NCBI GenBank assembly: GCA_034401795.1
Contig: CM067360.1
Coordinates: 119,861,609 to 119,925,608, forward strand
DNA from: Chaetoderma sp. LZ-2023a
Lineage: Eukaryota > Mollusca > Caudofoveata > Chaetodermatida > Chaetodermatidae
Length of the DNA stretch: 64,000 nt
Direction of reading: 5' to 3'
Shown here: positions 33,543 to 45,853 of the stretch, piece by piece
How positions within the stretch are numbered: position 1 is the first letter of the stretch
How the letters are laid out: every line of letters starts with the position of its first letter
Notes under the pieces: generated by a model
Databases searched by the model: none
What the model was told of the DNA's origin: nothing
What the model saw: the letters and a program-made list of their open reading frames with translations, nothing else
Translations under genes and position numbers: made by a program

Positions 33543-34650
33543 TAATCGTTTGACACCGTATTGTTTGTGCAGGTTAGATTACGCATGTGTATGGCCAGTG
33601 GCCATCCGTTCATATGTTTTGCTTATTTATAGAAAATATAGGACTGCAGTGCACATGAGAAACATTATACCGCAACATTTATATATGCAGCATTTTCTCC
33701 CGCCACCAACACTTTTTCACTGAGGTCGCTGGCCATGTTATGACTCTGTTTAGCCCGGCATGCTACTGACTAAACCTTTTCTATTCAGCTCGATAGGATA
33801 GGTTCAAAATGAAAAGAGACTTTATTCATTACATACTGTGTAATATACTCTTCTCTTCTGGCAGTGTGATAATCTAGCCCCGCACTCTTGTAAGACTCAT
33901 AACACTAAGATGTTGTCTCTCTTCATATTCCTCTTAGCCTTGTGGCTTCTTAATTGTTTGGCTGTCCCTATCCGCACCATGGACTGATCCGACTCTGGGT
34001 AACTAGTGGGGTTGCTGAGCGGTGATGGTTAGGGTGTGGTGTCACATAGAATTCCTATGTATCTTCGGATACTTAGTAGTTAGCACTTTAAGCCAATGTA
34101 GGAAAGCACTGTGAAAACACATGTATTAATTATTATTTTATTTACTGACAATCCTTCCGCACTGCAGTGCAAAACTGGAAACGTGTATATAAACCTAACG
34201 ACAGGTTAAACGGTTAGTTCCATAGCATCCGCCGACGGACGAGATACGTATTCTCGCCAAATTCTGTTAAAATGTCTGGGCATGATATTTAGATCTGCCA
34301 CGCCCTTACGGGAAGGACATTTACGGTGTGCATTCATCTCGCTTACCCCCACCATAACGATAGGAGATATGGCCTAATAATGCCTTCATGAAATGAAAAC
34401 CATATCTTGTAATGTTTCATGTGGATGCGAAGCCGAATGTCCGGATTCTCACCCAGTTCGGAGATCCCGCTAAGTAACATGTATGAGCACTGTCTACAGT
34501 ATTGATGTCCTCGGGCATCTGTTCTCCGTGACAGCCATGTCTAAAAGCTAGGTAGATATCGGCCAGTTGCGCCTAAACTAATTCTTGTTTTTAAAACAAC
34601 TAACAGGAATTAAGCAAAGCAGAAGCCCCACAGAAATAAAGCGGCAACTA

Positions 34651-34983
34651 CTAACTCAGCATATTAGGAATCAGATAAGACGGTGACGATGGAATCCATC
34701 GGGAATCTTCCGTTCCGTCTTCACGTAAAACACTACGCACCCCTATAGTCATAATCTCACTAGTTATGGTATTTTCTTTATACAGCATTTTTGTTTGAAA
34801 TAATAGAGTGGGCCCATTTTTGCCTACTATTCTTCTCCCGCTATAAGCTGTGGCGACATCTTCCCAAGACGGAGGCCCACGCGAGGCACTTGCCTCTCGC
34901 AAGGATTCAGCGATGACGGTCCATGCCGGGATAATACTCCTGACCCAAATAAGCACTAGGAGTAGTGCCAGCGTGAAGCACAT
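34651..34983 (-). CDS. antisense ORF inside LTR A, 110 aa, signal-peptide-like start
   Basis: ATG at 34,983. Residues 1-30 form a short start, a hydrophobic core (LALLLVLIWV) and a plausible cleavage region, as in a signal peptide. Then follow ASASRGPPSWEDVATAY, a basic patch (SGRRIVGKNG), FQTKM, TSEIMTIG and the terminal SSPSYLIPNMLS. It is complete here; the matching frame in element 1 has a stop after VATA. The C-terminal third is recognisable in both type B LTRs. It is antisense to gag and pol. No known family is recognised. It could be a captured host exon or a chance ORF kept by recent copying. Confidence 0.45.
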   Translation of the reverse strand: MCFTLALLLVLIWVRSIIPAWTVIAESLREASASRGPPSWEDVATAYSGRRIVGKNGPTLLFQTKMLYKENTITSEIMTIGVRSVLREDGTEDSRWIPSSPSYLIPNMLS

Positions 34984-35396
34984 CACTTTTTCGTCTGGGA
35001 TAGCCTTCTTCCTTTCCGCTTAGAGGTATACTAACTTATATTATGTTAAATAGCTATGTCTCGTGTACGGGAGCCTCCCTTGTGGGGATACCTATGCGGG
35101 CCTACGAGTCTGTGTGGTACCTTCAGGAGCCCCATGTTTAAAAGTTCATCTGCCTGCCTCTATGTCTTGTATGTTCGTATGCTCTTACTGTAGTTTTATC
35201 TAGCATAGTTTCAATTAGTTAGGTAAACGCATTGTATAGACTTATATTTTTAGGTCACCAAATCAAATCTTGTAAGTCCATAGATCAGGAAATTGCTATG
35301 GACAGGCATACTGGTGACACACTCATCATGAACTTGCGGCATGGCGAGTCGATATGGGACATCAGAATGGCCCAACACTACCCGGCGAGCTGCACG

Positions 35397-35414
35397 AGGC
35401 GCCCGATGTGGGGC
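35397..35414 (+). other. primer binding site, element 2
   Basis: AGGCGCCCGATGTGGGGC: the tRNA-Lys-type site of elements 1 and 3 with the first T changed to A. Confidence 0.7.
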
Positions 35415-35476
35415 TCGAAGAACAACAGTAATAACGCGCAGCGAACTCACGCCTACACCATAGTGAGCTCAGTGTA

Positions 35477-37011
35477 ATGCCATCTCCGTTCAGCGAGGAC
35501 TCCCTCGATCAAGAGGTAGCCTCATATGACGGGTTTTCAGCACACATGCTCACGACTATGCCAGAGATTCAGCGGAATCAACAACTCCACACTATAACCT
35601 GTTTTCGCCTATTAATGATGGCACATTTCGAGATGCCTCACCGGCGGGACCAGACTTTAGAACCATCTCGGACGTCCACGACAGGCCAACTCCATCAGGG
35701 CCGAATCGTGGACGACTCCGATATATCGTTATATCAGTCATGCCACATATCATAACCATCAGCCAATTGTACCACCGGCATATGAGGAACGACAGTTCTC
35801 ACTGTGGGAGGAACGACCGCTCACACTCTACCGCAATCCGCCTCCCATTCATAGACCCATGCCGGTCTATGGCTCAACAAATGTGGCAGACTCAGTAAAT
35901 TGGAGTACGCATGTCCTAGCTCCTCGACATCGACGGGAGACACCACCGCCACCGGCACCATGACCAACTTCAGTTCAATCATCGACTTCTCAGATACCTG
36001 TACCACCTGGATTTAAAACCACTTCACTCTTCCCACGGTTTTGGCCGAGTCATCCTCCCTCCCGAATTTAGCGGGGAGAATGACTGGACCAATTATAAAA
36101 TCCAGTTCGAAATAATAAGTCGGACTAACCATTGGAACGATAGACAAATGGGTGAGTATTTTGCAGCAAAACTTTCGAGAAAAGCCTTGCAAGTTCTTGC
36201 GGATCTAGGAACGGATTGTACATCCACCTACACACAGTTGGACCGAGCACTCCCGGAGCGATTTGGCGACACAGCTCTCGGAGAAACTAGTCATCTTCAA
36301 CTTTAAAATGTTCGACGACGCGTGGGAGAAACTCTTCCTGAGTTAGCTAGCCGAATTCGGAGGCTAGTCACCCACGCATCTCCGAGCACCAATACGGAGG
36401 GGGTACTTCACTTGCATCTCGATACTTTCATCGATCTAAAAGAAAAGCTGTTTCTCGGCGATCACAGAAGCTTAGCCCAATTAACGGCAACCGCGGTTCG
36501 AATTGAGAACTTTCCAGAGCGGGAGAAAAATAACCGATGCCACCTCCATCATATCAATGAGCTAGAGGGTGCAGCTATCGCCCCGCCAGCTAGTGCTCCT
36601 CCCAGATCAGCAACACCAACCGTGCATACACCACCACCATCAGATATGCAGGAGCCCAGTCAGAATCAAGCACCTGGAGGCTGGGGCCATGCCTGCAGAG
36701 GAGGCTACAGTGGAGCCGCAGGACGTGGGAACCAGCGCAGCAACAACAACGACGGCACCATGAGCGAGCGGATAGAAGAGATCAATACGCAGATCTCCGG
36801 ACTCACCAACTTGGTGACAACACTAAGGACCAACATCGCCACCATACAGTTTAGGTCAGCAAATACTACCAGCACCGCACCCCCACCGAACACCTGTTTC
36901 AGATGCGGTCAGCCAGGACATTGGAGGGAGCGGTGTCCTAACCGACCTCCCTCTACAACACCTGCTCCAGACCGCAGCACACCACAACCAGAGAAACAGT
37001 CGAACTCCTAA
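35477..37011 (+). pseudogene. gag: Gypsy element 2 gag, interrupted
   Basis: Starts at ATG 35,477 (MPSPFSEDSLDQEV). A Pro-rich matrix-like part follows in shifting frames. The capsid-like core (LPPEFSGENDWTNYKIQFEI) ends at TAA about 36,304-36,306 and resumes in the same frame (ETLPELASRIRRLV). The C-terminus has the zinc knuckle CFRCGQPGHWRERC and a Gln/Pro-rich tail, stopping at 37,011. The layout equals element 1 gag. It would coat the RNA genome; here it is broken at least twice. Confidence 0.8.
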
Positions 37012-37152
37012 GGGTACCGAATCACAAAGAGCCACTTCGGTGCCCGTATCCTTCTCCCGGCTCAACTGCGGCTTTCACGCAACAACATTCAGTGACTAAC
37101 CATCATCCACAGAAATCAGCTTTTACCAACACCAAAAAGCACGGCTTCCAAT

Positions 37153-40100
37153 ATGTCCGTGCCTACGTTGCCTCGCCCATCTGCAGCAAGGACACCTCCT
37201 TCTTTTTCCGCACACAACATATCTTCTTTTCTATGTAAAACGGCAGTGGTGGGTTCTAGTACCTCCGCTGGAACAACGTTTTTGAAAGTACCACGTCCCA
37301 GCAACAAGACACTAGATTATCGGTGCCCTCTGGTGGTATGCAGAACACCACCACAATCAGCATCATCTGCCGCATCCACAGACAGTAGCGATTCGGGAAA
37401 GACCATTCATTCCACCTCATGGATTCGCAAGCGCCGACATGGACGGGTGAACGTGCGTCCATGGAGACCGCGCTGTTTCTTCTGTGCGTCGACAAAACAT
37501 CCTATGAAGCATTGCCGGAAATGGCTTGCACAGGTAGAACTTATCCATCATCACGTACGCGCCGTCGTCTATACCAATACTGCTCATACAGAAACGACAA
37601 TAACACCACCACCATTGCTACCCCCAGCTCGGTCTTCACCGCATACTACACCCCAGCGGAGACAACGAACGGGGCCATTCCTCACTCAGCCATCTGCAGC
37701 ATTACGAGAAACAATACGGAACCAGTCGGAATATATACAGAGTGATGCTGCTCCAACGCCATTATCGCTGACAGCATCATTGGAAACTCTTCCGCAGGTT
37801 CATCGAAAGGTAATCTACAACTGTGCCTGTCTCTTTAGTGGCGTTTCCACTAGTGCCACCGTCGATACCGGTGCTTCTATTACAGCATTTAACCAGCACC
37901 TATATGAGAGCATCCCACTTCATAACCCGCCCCCCCCCCCTCCCCCTTAAGCCTACAAATAATTACCTAATGACGGCTACGGGAGCAGATGTACCCCTGG
38001 CCGGTGTAGTTCATTTAGTCAAACAAATGGAGGAAATGCAATTCATTCAGAGAGTTGTCATCGCCTCTATTCATAACGACGCCCTACTTGGCTCTGATTT
38101 CTTCCGTGCCAGCGAAGCCATCATACACTGCAGACAACAGGAACTCGACATACACGGGCGACGAATACCGCCCGGACCAGCATCGTCAATGTACGATACG
38201 TGTGCGTTAATATTAGCAGGTACTGCCACTGTTGAGCCGGGACAGGAACGGATCCTATGGGCCACCGCACCACAGTTAGGAAGCAACACACACATGGCCA
38301 TGCTGGGACCAGACTCTGATTATATGATCACCTCACAATGCACAAGTCCCCCCATAATAGTGGACACCACTGATAAAGGGACGATAGTCTTTAGAATGTG
38401 CAATGGTACTGCAGATCCCATCACTCTGGAACCGAGAGGACGCTGCGGCCATTTACTGGAAATTATTTCACTGGAAACACCTGCACTTTCTGATACAACA
38501 CCACCGCTGACTGATGATGTACCCGAACATCTACATGATTTATATCTGCGTGCCACTGTTGGATTACTGCAATCACAAAAACGAGAAATTCGGAAACTTG
38601 TACATAAATATTGCGATAGTTTTTCCTCCGGAGATATGGATCTCAGAGAGACTCATCTCGTACGACACTCCATCGATACAGGCAATAATCGCCCTGTACG
38701 ACAACCGGTATGACGTCTTCCCATTCACAAAGAAGTGGAAGCAGACCAACAAGTAAATGACATGTTGCGAACGGGTATTATTGAACCTCAGCTTCTCCAT
38801 GGGCTAGCCCTATAGTGCTAGCAAGCAAAAAGGACGGAACCTTGCAGTTTTGTATAGACTACTGCCATCTTAGCGTTAAAGACACTTATCCATTACCACG
38901 GATAGATCAGGCCTTGGATTCCTTGTCCGGGGCCAAGTGGTTGTGTACCCTTGCTTTAGCTAGCAGTTACTAGCAAGTAGCCATGTATGAAGCTGATATG
39001 GAAAAGACCGCATTTGTTTGTAGGGATAGACTTTTCCAATTCCGCAAGATGCCCTACGGGTTGTGCAACACTCCCGGAACTTTTGAACGACTCATTGAGC
39101 AGGTATTAACCACACTGCAATGGGAGATATGTCTCTGTTACATCGATGATTAAAAACTTTGGACACCATGCGTTCAACATTCCACATGGCCAATTTGAAA
39201 CTCAAACCGAAGAAATGTCATCTCTTCAGACGAGTTCCTGGGGCACGTCATATCCGGTGATGGAATGGCTACACAGCCATCAAACACTAAGGCAGTAGCA
39301 GATTGGCCTCGGCCCTCTTCAGTTACGGAGACACACAGTTTCCTTGGCCTATGCCAGTACTATCGCCGTTATATCCGACATTTGAGTGAGATTGCTTCAC
39401 CCCTCTACCAGATCACCGAGAAAGATCGACCATTTGTGTGGACGAGTGAGTGTGAAGGCTCCTTCCAGGTGATGAATGAACTATTGATGACTGCCCCGAT
39501 TCTTGCTCACCCTAATCCAAACCTCGAGTTCATCTTAGACACTGATGCATTAGTTTTCGCTATCGGCGCAGTTCTATCACAGGTCACCGAAGACGGAACA
39601 GAGCAGGGGTTGGGTTATGGTTCACGTACTCTGAATAAAACAGAGAAAAGATACACAACCACCAAGCGAGAAGTATTGGCGGCGGTCCATTTCGTCAAAT
39701 ATTATAATCACTTCCTGTACGGGCGCCCTGTTACACTCCGTTCAGCCATTGCCTCACTACGGTGGCTCAGGAACTTAACAAATCTGGAGGGCCAGCTAGC
39801 AAGATGGCAGGAGTCCCTGCAAGCCTATAACTTTAACGTTGTTCACCGTCCCGGAAAACTGCATGGTAATGCCGACGACCTTAGCAGAATCGGCGTGGGG
39901 GCTGAACACGAAGAGGCCGACACCATGACACAGTCAACACAGCCATCTCCTGAGTTCCCTGAATTGGGGTGCACAGAGTGGAATCCGGAGAAAATTGCAC
40001 ACCACCAAACAACAGACGTGCAGACACGAAATATATATGCATGGATTCAGGAGGGGGTACGTCCTCCTAAGGAATCGGTGACACCGTTATCCCCCGTGGC

Positions 40101-41655
40101 TAAATATTATTACCAACGGGTCGAAGAATGCCAATTAATAAATAACGTTCCGTACATTAATGACCATTTGGTAGTTCCGGAAGGTTATCGAGAACTTATA
40201 TGGATACACCTACACGATAATGCCGGACATCTGGCCGTGGAAAGGACTGTTGCCCACATCAAACTGAGATTCCACTGGATCGGGATTCGCGAGAGTGGCA
40301 AGGCATGGGTTGCCAAATGTATCCCGTGCCAAAGACGCATTGTTGGCCAACACCATATCGCACCATCTCAAATTAAGAGTGTTGGTGCACCGTGGGAGCG
40401 AGTGGCTATCGACGTGCTCGGACCCTTGAATACGATGAATAACGGAAATAAATACATCCTCGTATTACAAGATTATTTTACGAAGTGGGTAGAAGCATTT
40501 GCTTTGCCGGACCAAGTGGCATACACCGTAGTGGAGGTCTTGGCTAGCAATGTGTTCTGCCGCTTTGGTATGCCTTATGAGTTGCACTCCGTTCAAGGAA
40601 GTAATTTTGAGAGCCGGCTCATATCAGAGCTTTGCAAATTATTCCATATCGTCAAAACAAGAACAACTCCATACCACCTCCGGAGCGATGGGATGGTAGA
40701 GAGATTCAACAGAACGCGTGCGGAGATGCTTACCATGGAAACACGCCTTGATTGTAGAGATTGGGACCTATGGCTGCCATATGCGCTCATGGCTTACCGC
40801 ACTTTGGAACATTCCAGCATGGCCTACACCCCTGCTCGGTTAATGTTGGGCCGTGAATTAGCCTTACCCCTGGACCTGTCCTCACCATCTCTCTATGTCG
40901 AACACTTGCGGCAAAGGATAGAACAAGTGCATGAGTTAGTGAGAGAAACCCTATCCACTGCACACCTGTGGCAAAAGACATGGCACGACCGGAGGGTACA
41001 TGGAGATCCATATGAAGCTTGAAGAATGGTGTGGGTACACGATTCACGACAGTCTGCAAACGTGCCAAGTAAACTGAGTTACCAGTGGAAAGGCCTTTAT
41101 GTGGTAGTAGGTAAGACGTCGGACATGACCTACCGCATCCGTGCTTCGGATGGCCTGACCTCAGTCATCCACTTCGATTGACTTAAACCTTGTGTCATTG
41201 ACGACCCAGCACCAGAGCTCGGACTGGGCGTTTCTCATGACACCCGTACCCAGACAGAAATTTCTACGGAAATTAGTATTCCCATGGTTAGTGCAGAGCA
41301 CCGCGGTGCTATTTCAGCCCCAGTTCTACCCAGCCAGAACGTGGGCGAACAAGCGGCTAACGCTGACGACGATGACGAGATATGTACTCACCCGTTCCCT
41401 CCTCAGCGCGAGTCTACTAGATCTGGGAAGTCGTATCTGAAGAATTTTGTGTTTGTTTTGTCCATGGGACCGGATGGGAAAGTTGTGCCTCCGAGCTCTT
41501 CCCATTCCCACCCACTTCATGCCATGCCGCCCCCCCCCCCCATAGAGTTACCACAAGTGGAAGCTGAGGTTGACACAAGCCATGCTTCCTGTGGGGTGGA
41601 ACATGTGATGAATAGCATGGAAGTGAAAGGCTGGACGAAGCCTTGGCGTGTCTAG
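37153..41655 (+). pseudogene. pol: Gypsy element 2 pol (PR, RT, RNase H, IN), interrupted
   Basis: The start is approximate. A second zinc knuckle (CFFCASTKHPMKHC, near 37,470) precedes the protease (SATVDTGASITAF, 37,860). A poly-C run near 37,930 shifts the frame. Reverse transcriptase (38,700-39,153) includes KMPYGLCNTPGTF and YIDD, followed at once by TAA 39,151-39,153. RNase H (39,400-39,900) and integrase (40,190-41,000; zinc finger HLAVER...CIPCQR, core AIDVLGPL and GMVERFNRT) are open, but the second catalytic Asp reads Val (codon 40,591-40,593). TGA at 41,020 and about 41,179 break a GPY/F-like C-terminus (YQWKGLYVVVGKT). The frame ends with TAG at 41,653. Confidence 0.88.
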
Positions 41656-42124
41656 AACCGCAGACCCATACAATAACGTATACACGACCAATTCCCGAAT
41701 TCACGAAACCACAATCCGCCCAAGGGACACCCTCTCCAATAGTCCCACCACCGTAATCACTCCAATTCGCGTCCCTTATTTACACACCAAGTTTGGACAT
41801 CACCAGCCAGTCCATTTCACACTCCACTCATCATCTGTTGACCGTCAATCTTCAGGTGTGAGAGAGACTACTGTAACAGAGAGGTGGCATCCCGTACCGC
41901 ACCGACCACCATTACCCCCCCCCCCACCCCAAGGTGGGCAGGGAAGCAGCCTGTTCAGCAGACTCTCGGATCGAATTTTCCTGGACACCAACCGTTGTGT
42001 AACGGGAGATGACCACATTCCCCTATCCAAAGGCGGCCATTACAGAGTGAAATACCCTCAGTGTTCGATAAAGTTGACATCCACGCCACCTCTCCCTCCC
42101 ACCTCCCACACCCGGCGGCCATAA
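41648..42124 (+). CDS. possible third ORF of Gypsy element 2
   Basis: An open frame of 158 codons without an ATG at its beginning, overlapping the pol end by 8 bases. The product is Pro/Thr-rich with a more structured part near the end (SLFSRLSDRIFLDTNRC). No transmembrane or fusion-peptide features of an envelope protein are visible. It might be a frameshifted extension of pol or chance. I do not recognise it. Confidence 0.2.
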   Translation: MSRTADPYNNVYTTNSRIHETTIRPRDTLSNSPTTVITPIRVPYLHTKFGHHQPVHFTLHSSSVDRQSSGVRETTVTERWHPVPHRPPLPPPPPQGGQGSSLFSRLSDRIFLDTNRCVTGDDHIPLSKGGHYRVKYPQCSIKLTSTPPLPPTSHTRRP

Positions 42125-43011
42125 ACATGTCACCTTCAGCACAGCGCAAGTACCATCCACAGAACACCAGTCACGCATAACAGATTCAAATCGCCAACAT
42201 GACAGAAACACAGACACTATTCACAATCTCCGAACGACGGCATTGTAAATCGTAAAAATTGTGGCACACATTTTTGCAAGTTGTACTGCAATTTAGCCAT
42301 TATTAAAATGGTACAAATGTGTTTGGTCTAGGCTGGGACTGAGCTAGTTCTACCCATCGAGGAGAATGCTTGGCCAGCCCTCCTGCTCGGAAAACACAGC
42401 TATCTTGACGGAATCAGTAACGCTGATCTACCGCATGAATAGATCTGTTTAAACCACGCATAAAAATTACTTACAACTTTACTGTTAAATTTTCGGTTAA
42501 GGACACAACTGCTCTACCGTGCTACGAATCATTAGCGCATGGGCCGGTAAAGCGGCATAAAAAATCTGACAGTAAAATCACAGAGAGAATATCAAAAGTC
42601 TCTCCCGTGCATTCTAGTCTATAATCAACACGGGCTGAGAACTACCTATTACAGACACCTACCAAGACGCATGTTAAAGAACTCGCGCAAATACGGGACA
42701 CTATAAAGATCTTGATCTAACATATATATTTGTATCTCTCGCCTCTGCAACAGACTTCACCTCAGCAACAGCATTTTGGCCGTCGCCATAGACAGCACAC
42801 ACGATTCCGATCAACCACGTGCTTTTTAGAGCCACTTGACATTTACTACTATTTCCAGTGGGTTGGATCAAACAAAAGAGCCGCCCAAAGATGCAACTAC
42901 CACAGCCTGATGGAGGAGTGGCGAGGGTGAGTCCGGGAGATTACCGCTGACGTCACCTGGCTCCCACACACCCCATCAGACGCTCCAGCCTAAAATTCGA
43001 ATAGGCAAGTT
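42125..43011. other. 3' region of element 2, no gene recognised
   Basis: No supported coding sequence. Composition is ordinary, and I found no match to the other elements. Confidence 0.4.
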
Positions 43012-43386
43012 TTCAGAGTGCGCTTCCTCCTTTTATACTCTTTGTTGACGTCACAGGCGGCGGATGACCACACCTAAACAGATTTACCAACCTGGAAAAC
43101 CGCCTCATGCTAATTAAAAGGTGAGGCACCGTAAGGACAGAGTAGTACCATGGTGATTGGAGGCTGTTAAATGTGCGAAATAAAGACAAGTGTAACGAGC
43201 CATTCTTCCTATAGTTACAAGTACTCCCCTTATACGGGAGGAATTAATCCTGTTACATCCAGGCCGAAAAGCATGGAAATATTCATATACGAATGACCGA
43301 ATCACCTGTAAAACTTTTTAGGTGTGGTCATCTGCCGCCTGTGACGTCAACAAATAGTATAAAAGGAGGAAGCGCACTCTGAAACT
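43012..43386. promoter_or_regulatory. inverted pair of LTR-like promoters
   Basis: Arms 43,012-43,083 and 43,313-43,386 are about 72-bp inverted copies. Each holds TGACGTCA (43,046-43,053; 43,342-43,349) and TATAAAAGGAGG, with both TATA boxes pointing outward. Downstream of each TATA the shared AGCGCACTCTGAAA continues and then similarity stops. The element LTRs have the same CRE-TATA layout, so these are probably related U3 cores. Confidence 0.65.
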
Positions 43387-45840
43387 TTGTCTTCCCGTCA
43401 AAACTCGACACCAGGGAAGAACATAGCATATGCTTCTTTCGTGTCGCAAACTAAATTCTGCTGTTTTTCTTCTTATTATATTATTATATTTGGCCTGGAA
43501 AGTAATAAACCATGAAGAGATAGGGCATTAGGTTTTGAATAAAGTTCCCGCAAATAACTACCATGCGGGAACGAGATGTCACGTCCTGAAGATCTAGCGT
43601 TGTCAGATTCCTCCGAATGGTGCCAGTTCCGAAGCGGTTCCTGTGTAACTCATTGTTAACTAGCGGAGAGCCATGTACCAGAACTTTCACTAGGAAATCT
43701 GATCGCACCCTTCATATTAATAAGGACCGTCTCTTCCAGTCTGCCTTCTGTGTGACGTGCCAGTAGCTATACACCGCTACTCGCTACGGGATCACTCACA
43801 CGCTCCGTCATCATCATCGTGTGTTGGAAGTGACGTTAGTTCCTGGGGAAGAGAACGAGGATTGTGCCGTTCTAGCTGCTCAGTTCGAATCTCGGCTCCC
43901 GGTCAAGGTTCTCCCGACCGAGAAAATGGCCCGCATGCAAAACACCACACAGATATTCCATTGGACATCATCCTCCCGTGGCTACAGCAAGCAATGTACC
44001 GACAGCCAGACGTGAAATTCTGCCCGCAGTCACGTCTGGAAGTGTTACGCCAGTACCTATCACTTCATCCACACCGATCCTGAAGCAAAGTAGGAAGCAG
44101 AAATCTGCCATAAAATCCAGTACGGCAGCTCCCGCATCAGTTACTACCTAGTCAGCTACAGTTACCACACCCGCCACCGTAGAATCACAGACACTAGTAG
44201 CCAGTCAGCCAATCTCAGTGGTGATTACGACACCTGCGGAGATAAATATTTCCAGTTATCCGCAGTCTCCATCTCCACCTGAACTTATCATAGACGAAGG
44301 ACCGGGACTATCACAGCCTGTGACAATCATAGTAACTCCGACCCATGTTATTCAGCATCTGCCTCCTTGCCTTTCTGACCCGCAATCAGGAAGGGAACCA
44401 CACAGGAACGACCATACGTGGGAAAAATATGGATCGCCCACACCCAGGATATCTATCCCATACCTAACATTACTGCTAGTCATCTGCTAAAGTACGCTAA
44501 GCTCCGAAAGATGTTGTTTCCCGCCGTATCCGTTTCCGCACAACGTCTTCAGCCGACAGTAAAGCTCACCGCCATCACCATGACAACTACAGCGACCACC
44601 ACGCCAGCTGCAACCGCCATCATCACGACAGCTACCGTCATCACAGCATCAGCGACATTGGCAACTACTAGTACCGCCGCTGCTACACGGACGGATATCT
44701 TGGAACCAGCAGTAACTGTGAGAGACATCATGGACGCCCATATTTCCGCCACCATCACTTCGGATGTTTCGGACAGTGCCAATAATGATAATGATAAACG
44801 CATTTCAGCAATGACAGTGCATCCACCGCGACCCAACACCGTCAGTCACGGGACCCAGACTCGATGGGGAAATGTCACTGCAGATGTGTAATCATGTGTA
44901 ATTCAGCAGAAATGTTAATAGTCGATTTGTGGAAATGTGCTAATTATTACTTTAATCTTGAAATACTTTTCTTCTTATTATATATGTGAAATCAATTGAA
45001 TCCCGATCCTAGGATGCAACGGTTATCACACACAGCCGCACACTTTAAGTGCCCAGTTGTGTCTCATACCAAATGAGCACTGCGGACTCTAATGTTGTAA
45101 GAACGTCATGTGCGAGTAAAGAATACAATCTCCCGCAGTGCAATAACGTCACACTCCCATCATGCAGTCTCAGTTTTTAAGTTATTATTATATATCTTAT
45201 TTTTCTTATTCTTTTTCTTCTTGTCTTAGACGTCAGGACAAATATGGGGTCAGCGAGAGTTGCCCGTTGTGGACCCGATATTTTAGATATATATATATTA
45301 TAATAATAATACTTGGAGATACGTGTTGTGTGCCCCTTTATTTACCCGGGGTACGCAAGTAATTCGGTGTGATTAATAAAAACATACCTCATAGGGGTAT
45401 ATAACATGGGTAATATTTATATACCTTACCCTTTTGTTATTATATTTATATATATATTTACAAAATTAAATTGTGGTACGTTGGAGCTTGGGTGTTCTTT
45501 GCGGAGATTATGATTATCCGCAATCAACAGGAACACCCATGTGAGCTATTGTTTAGGATCATATACTAAATAAAGTCATAGCACGCACCGTAATATTAAT
45601 AATAAAAAGAACACAAACAAAAAGAAAGGTCCGGAAAAATAATTCCAGGTAAAAAATTGAAAAACTAAAAGTATGCCTCCCCTCCTCTTGGCACCCCTAG
45701 TTGCTCTGTCTCTTGAATACATGTCTATGCGTCTCTACTCCTTTCCGGCCACGCACCCACCTGGGAAGTCTATGATTCCTGCCTAGCGTACGCTCGTGCG
45801 TCGACCAGCCATGCGCGATCGTTTGCCATGGATGTCAAAC
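43387..45840. other. unexplained 3' part of element 2
   Basis: After the right-hand promoter comes CTTCTTTCGTGTCGC, reminiscent of the transcribed start of LTR A. Open frames at 43,757-44,083 and 44,418-44,891 follow; the latter encodes a Thr/Ala-rich low-complexity protein. None resembles a known family. Positions 45,160-45,480 are AT-rich. The region could be a degenerate additional gene or a second nested element. Confidence 0.35.
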
Positions 45841-45853
45841 CAGGAGGGGGTGG
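45841..45853 (+). other. polypurine tract of element 2
   Basis: AGGAGGGGGTGG immediately before the 3' LTR start. This is the expected primer for plus-strand DNA synthesis and it fixes the LTR boundary. Confidence 0.75.

Noticed and set aside
44418-44891. Thr/Ala-rich frame as an envelope-like gene of element 2
   Set aside because: No signal peptide, membrane anchor or Cys pattern; low-complexity composition explains the open frame.
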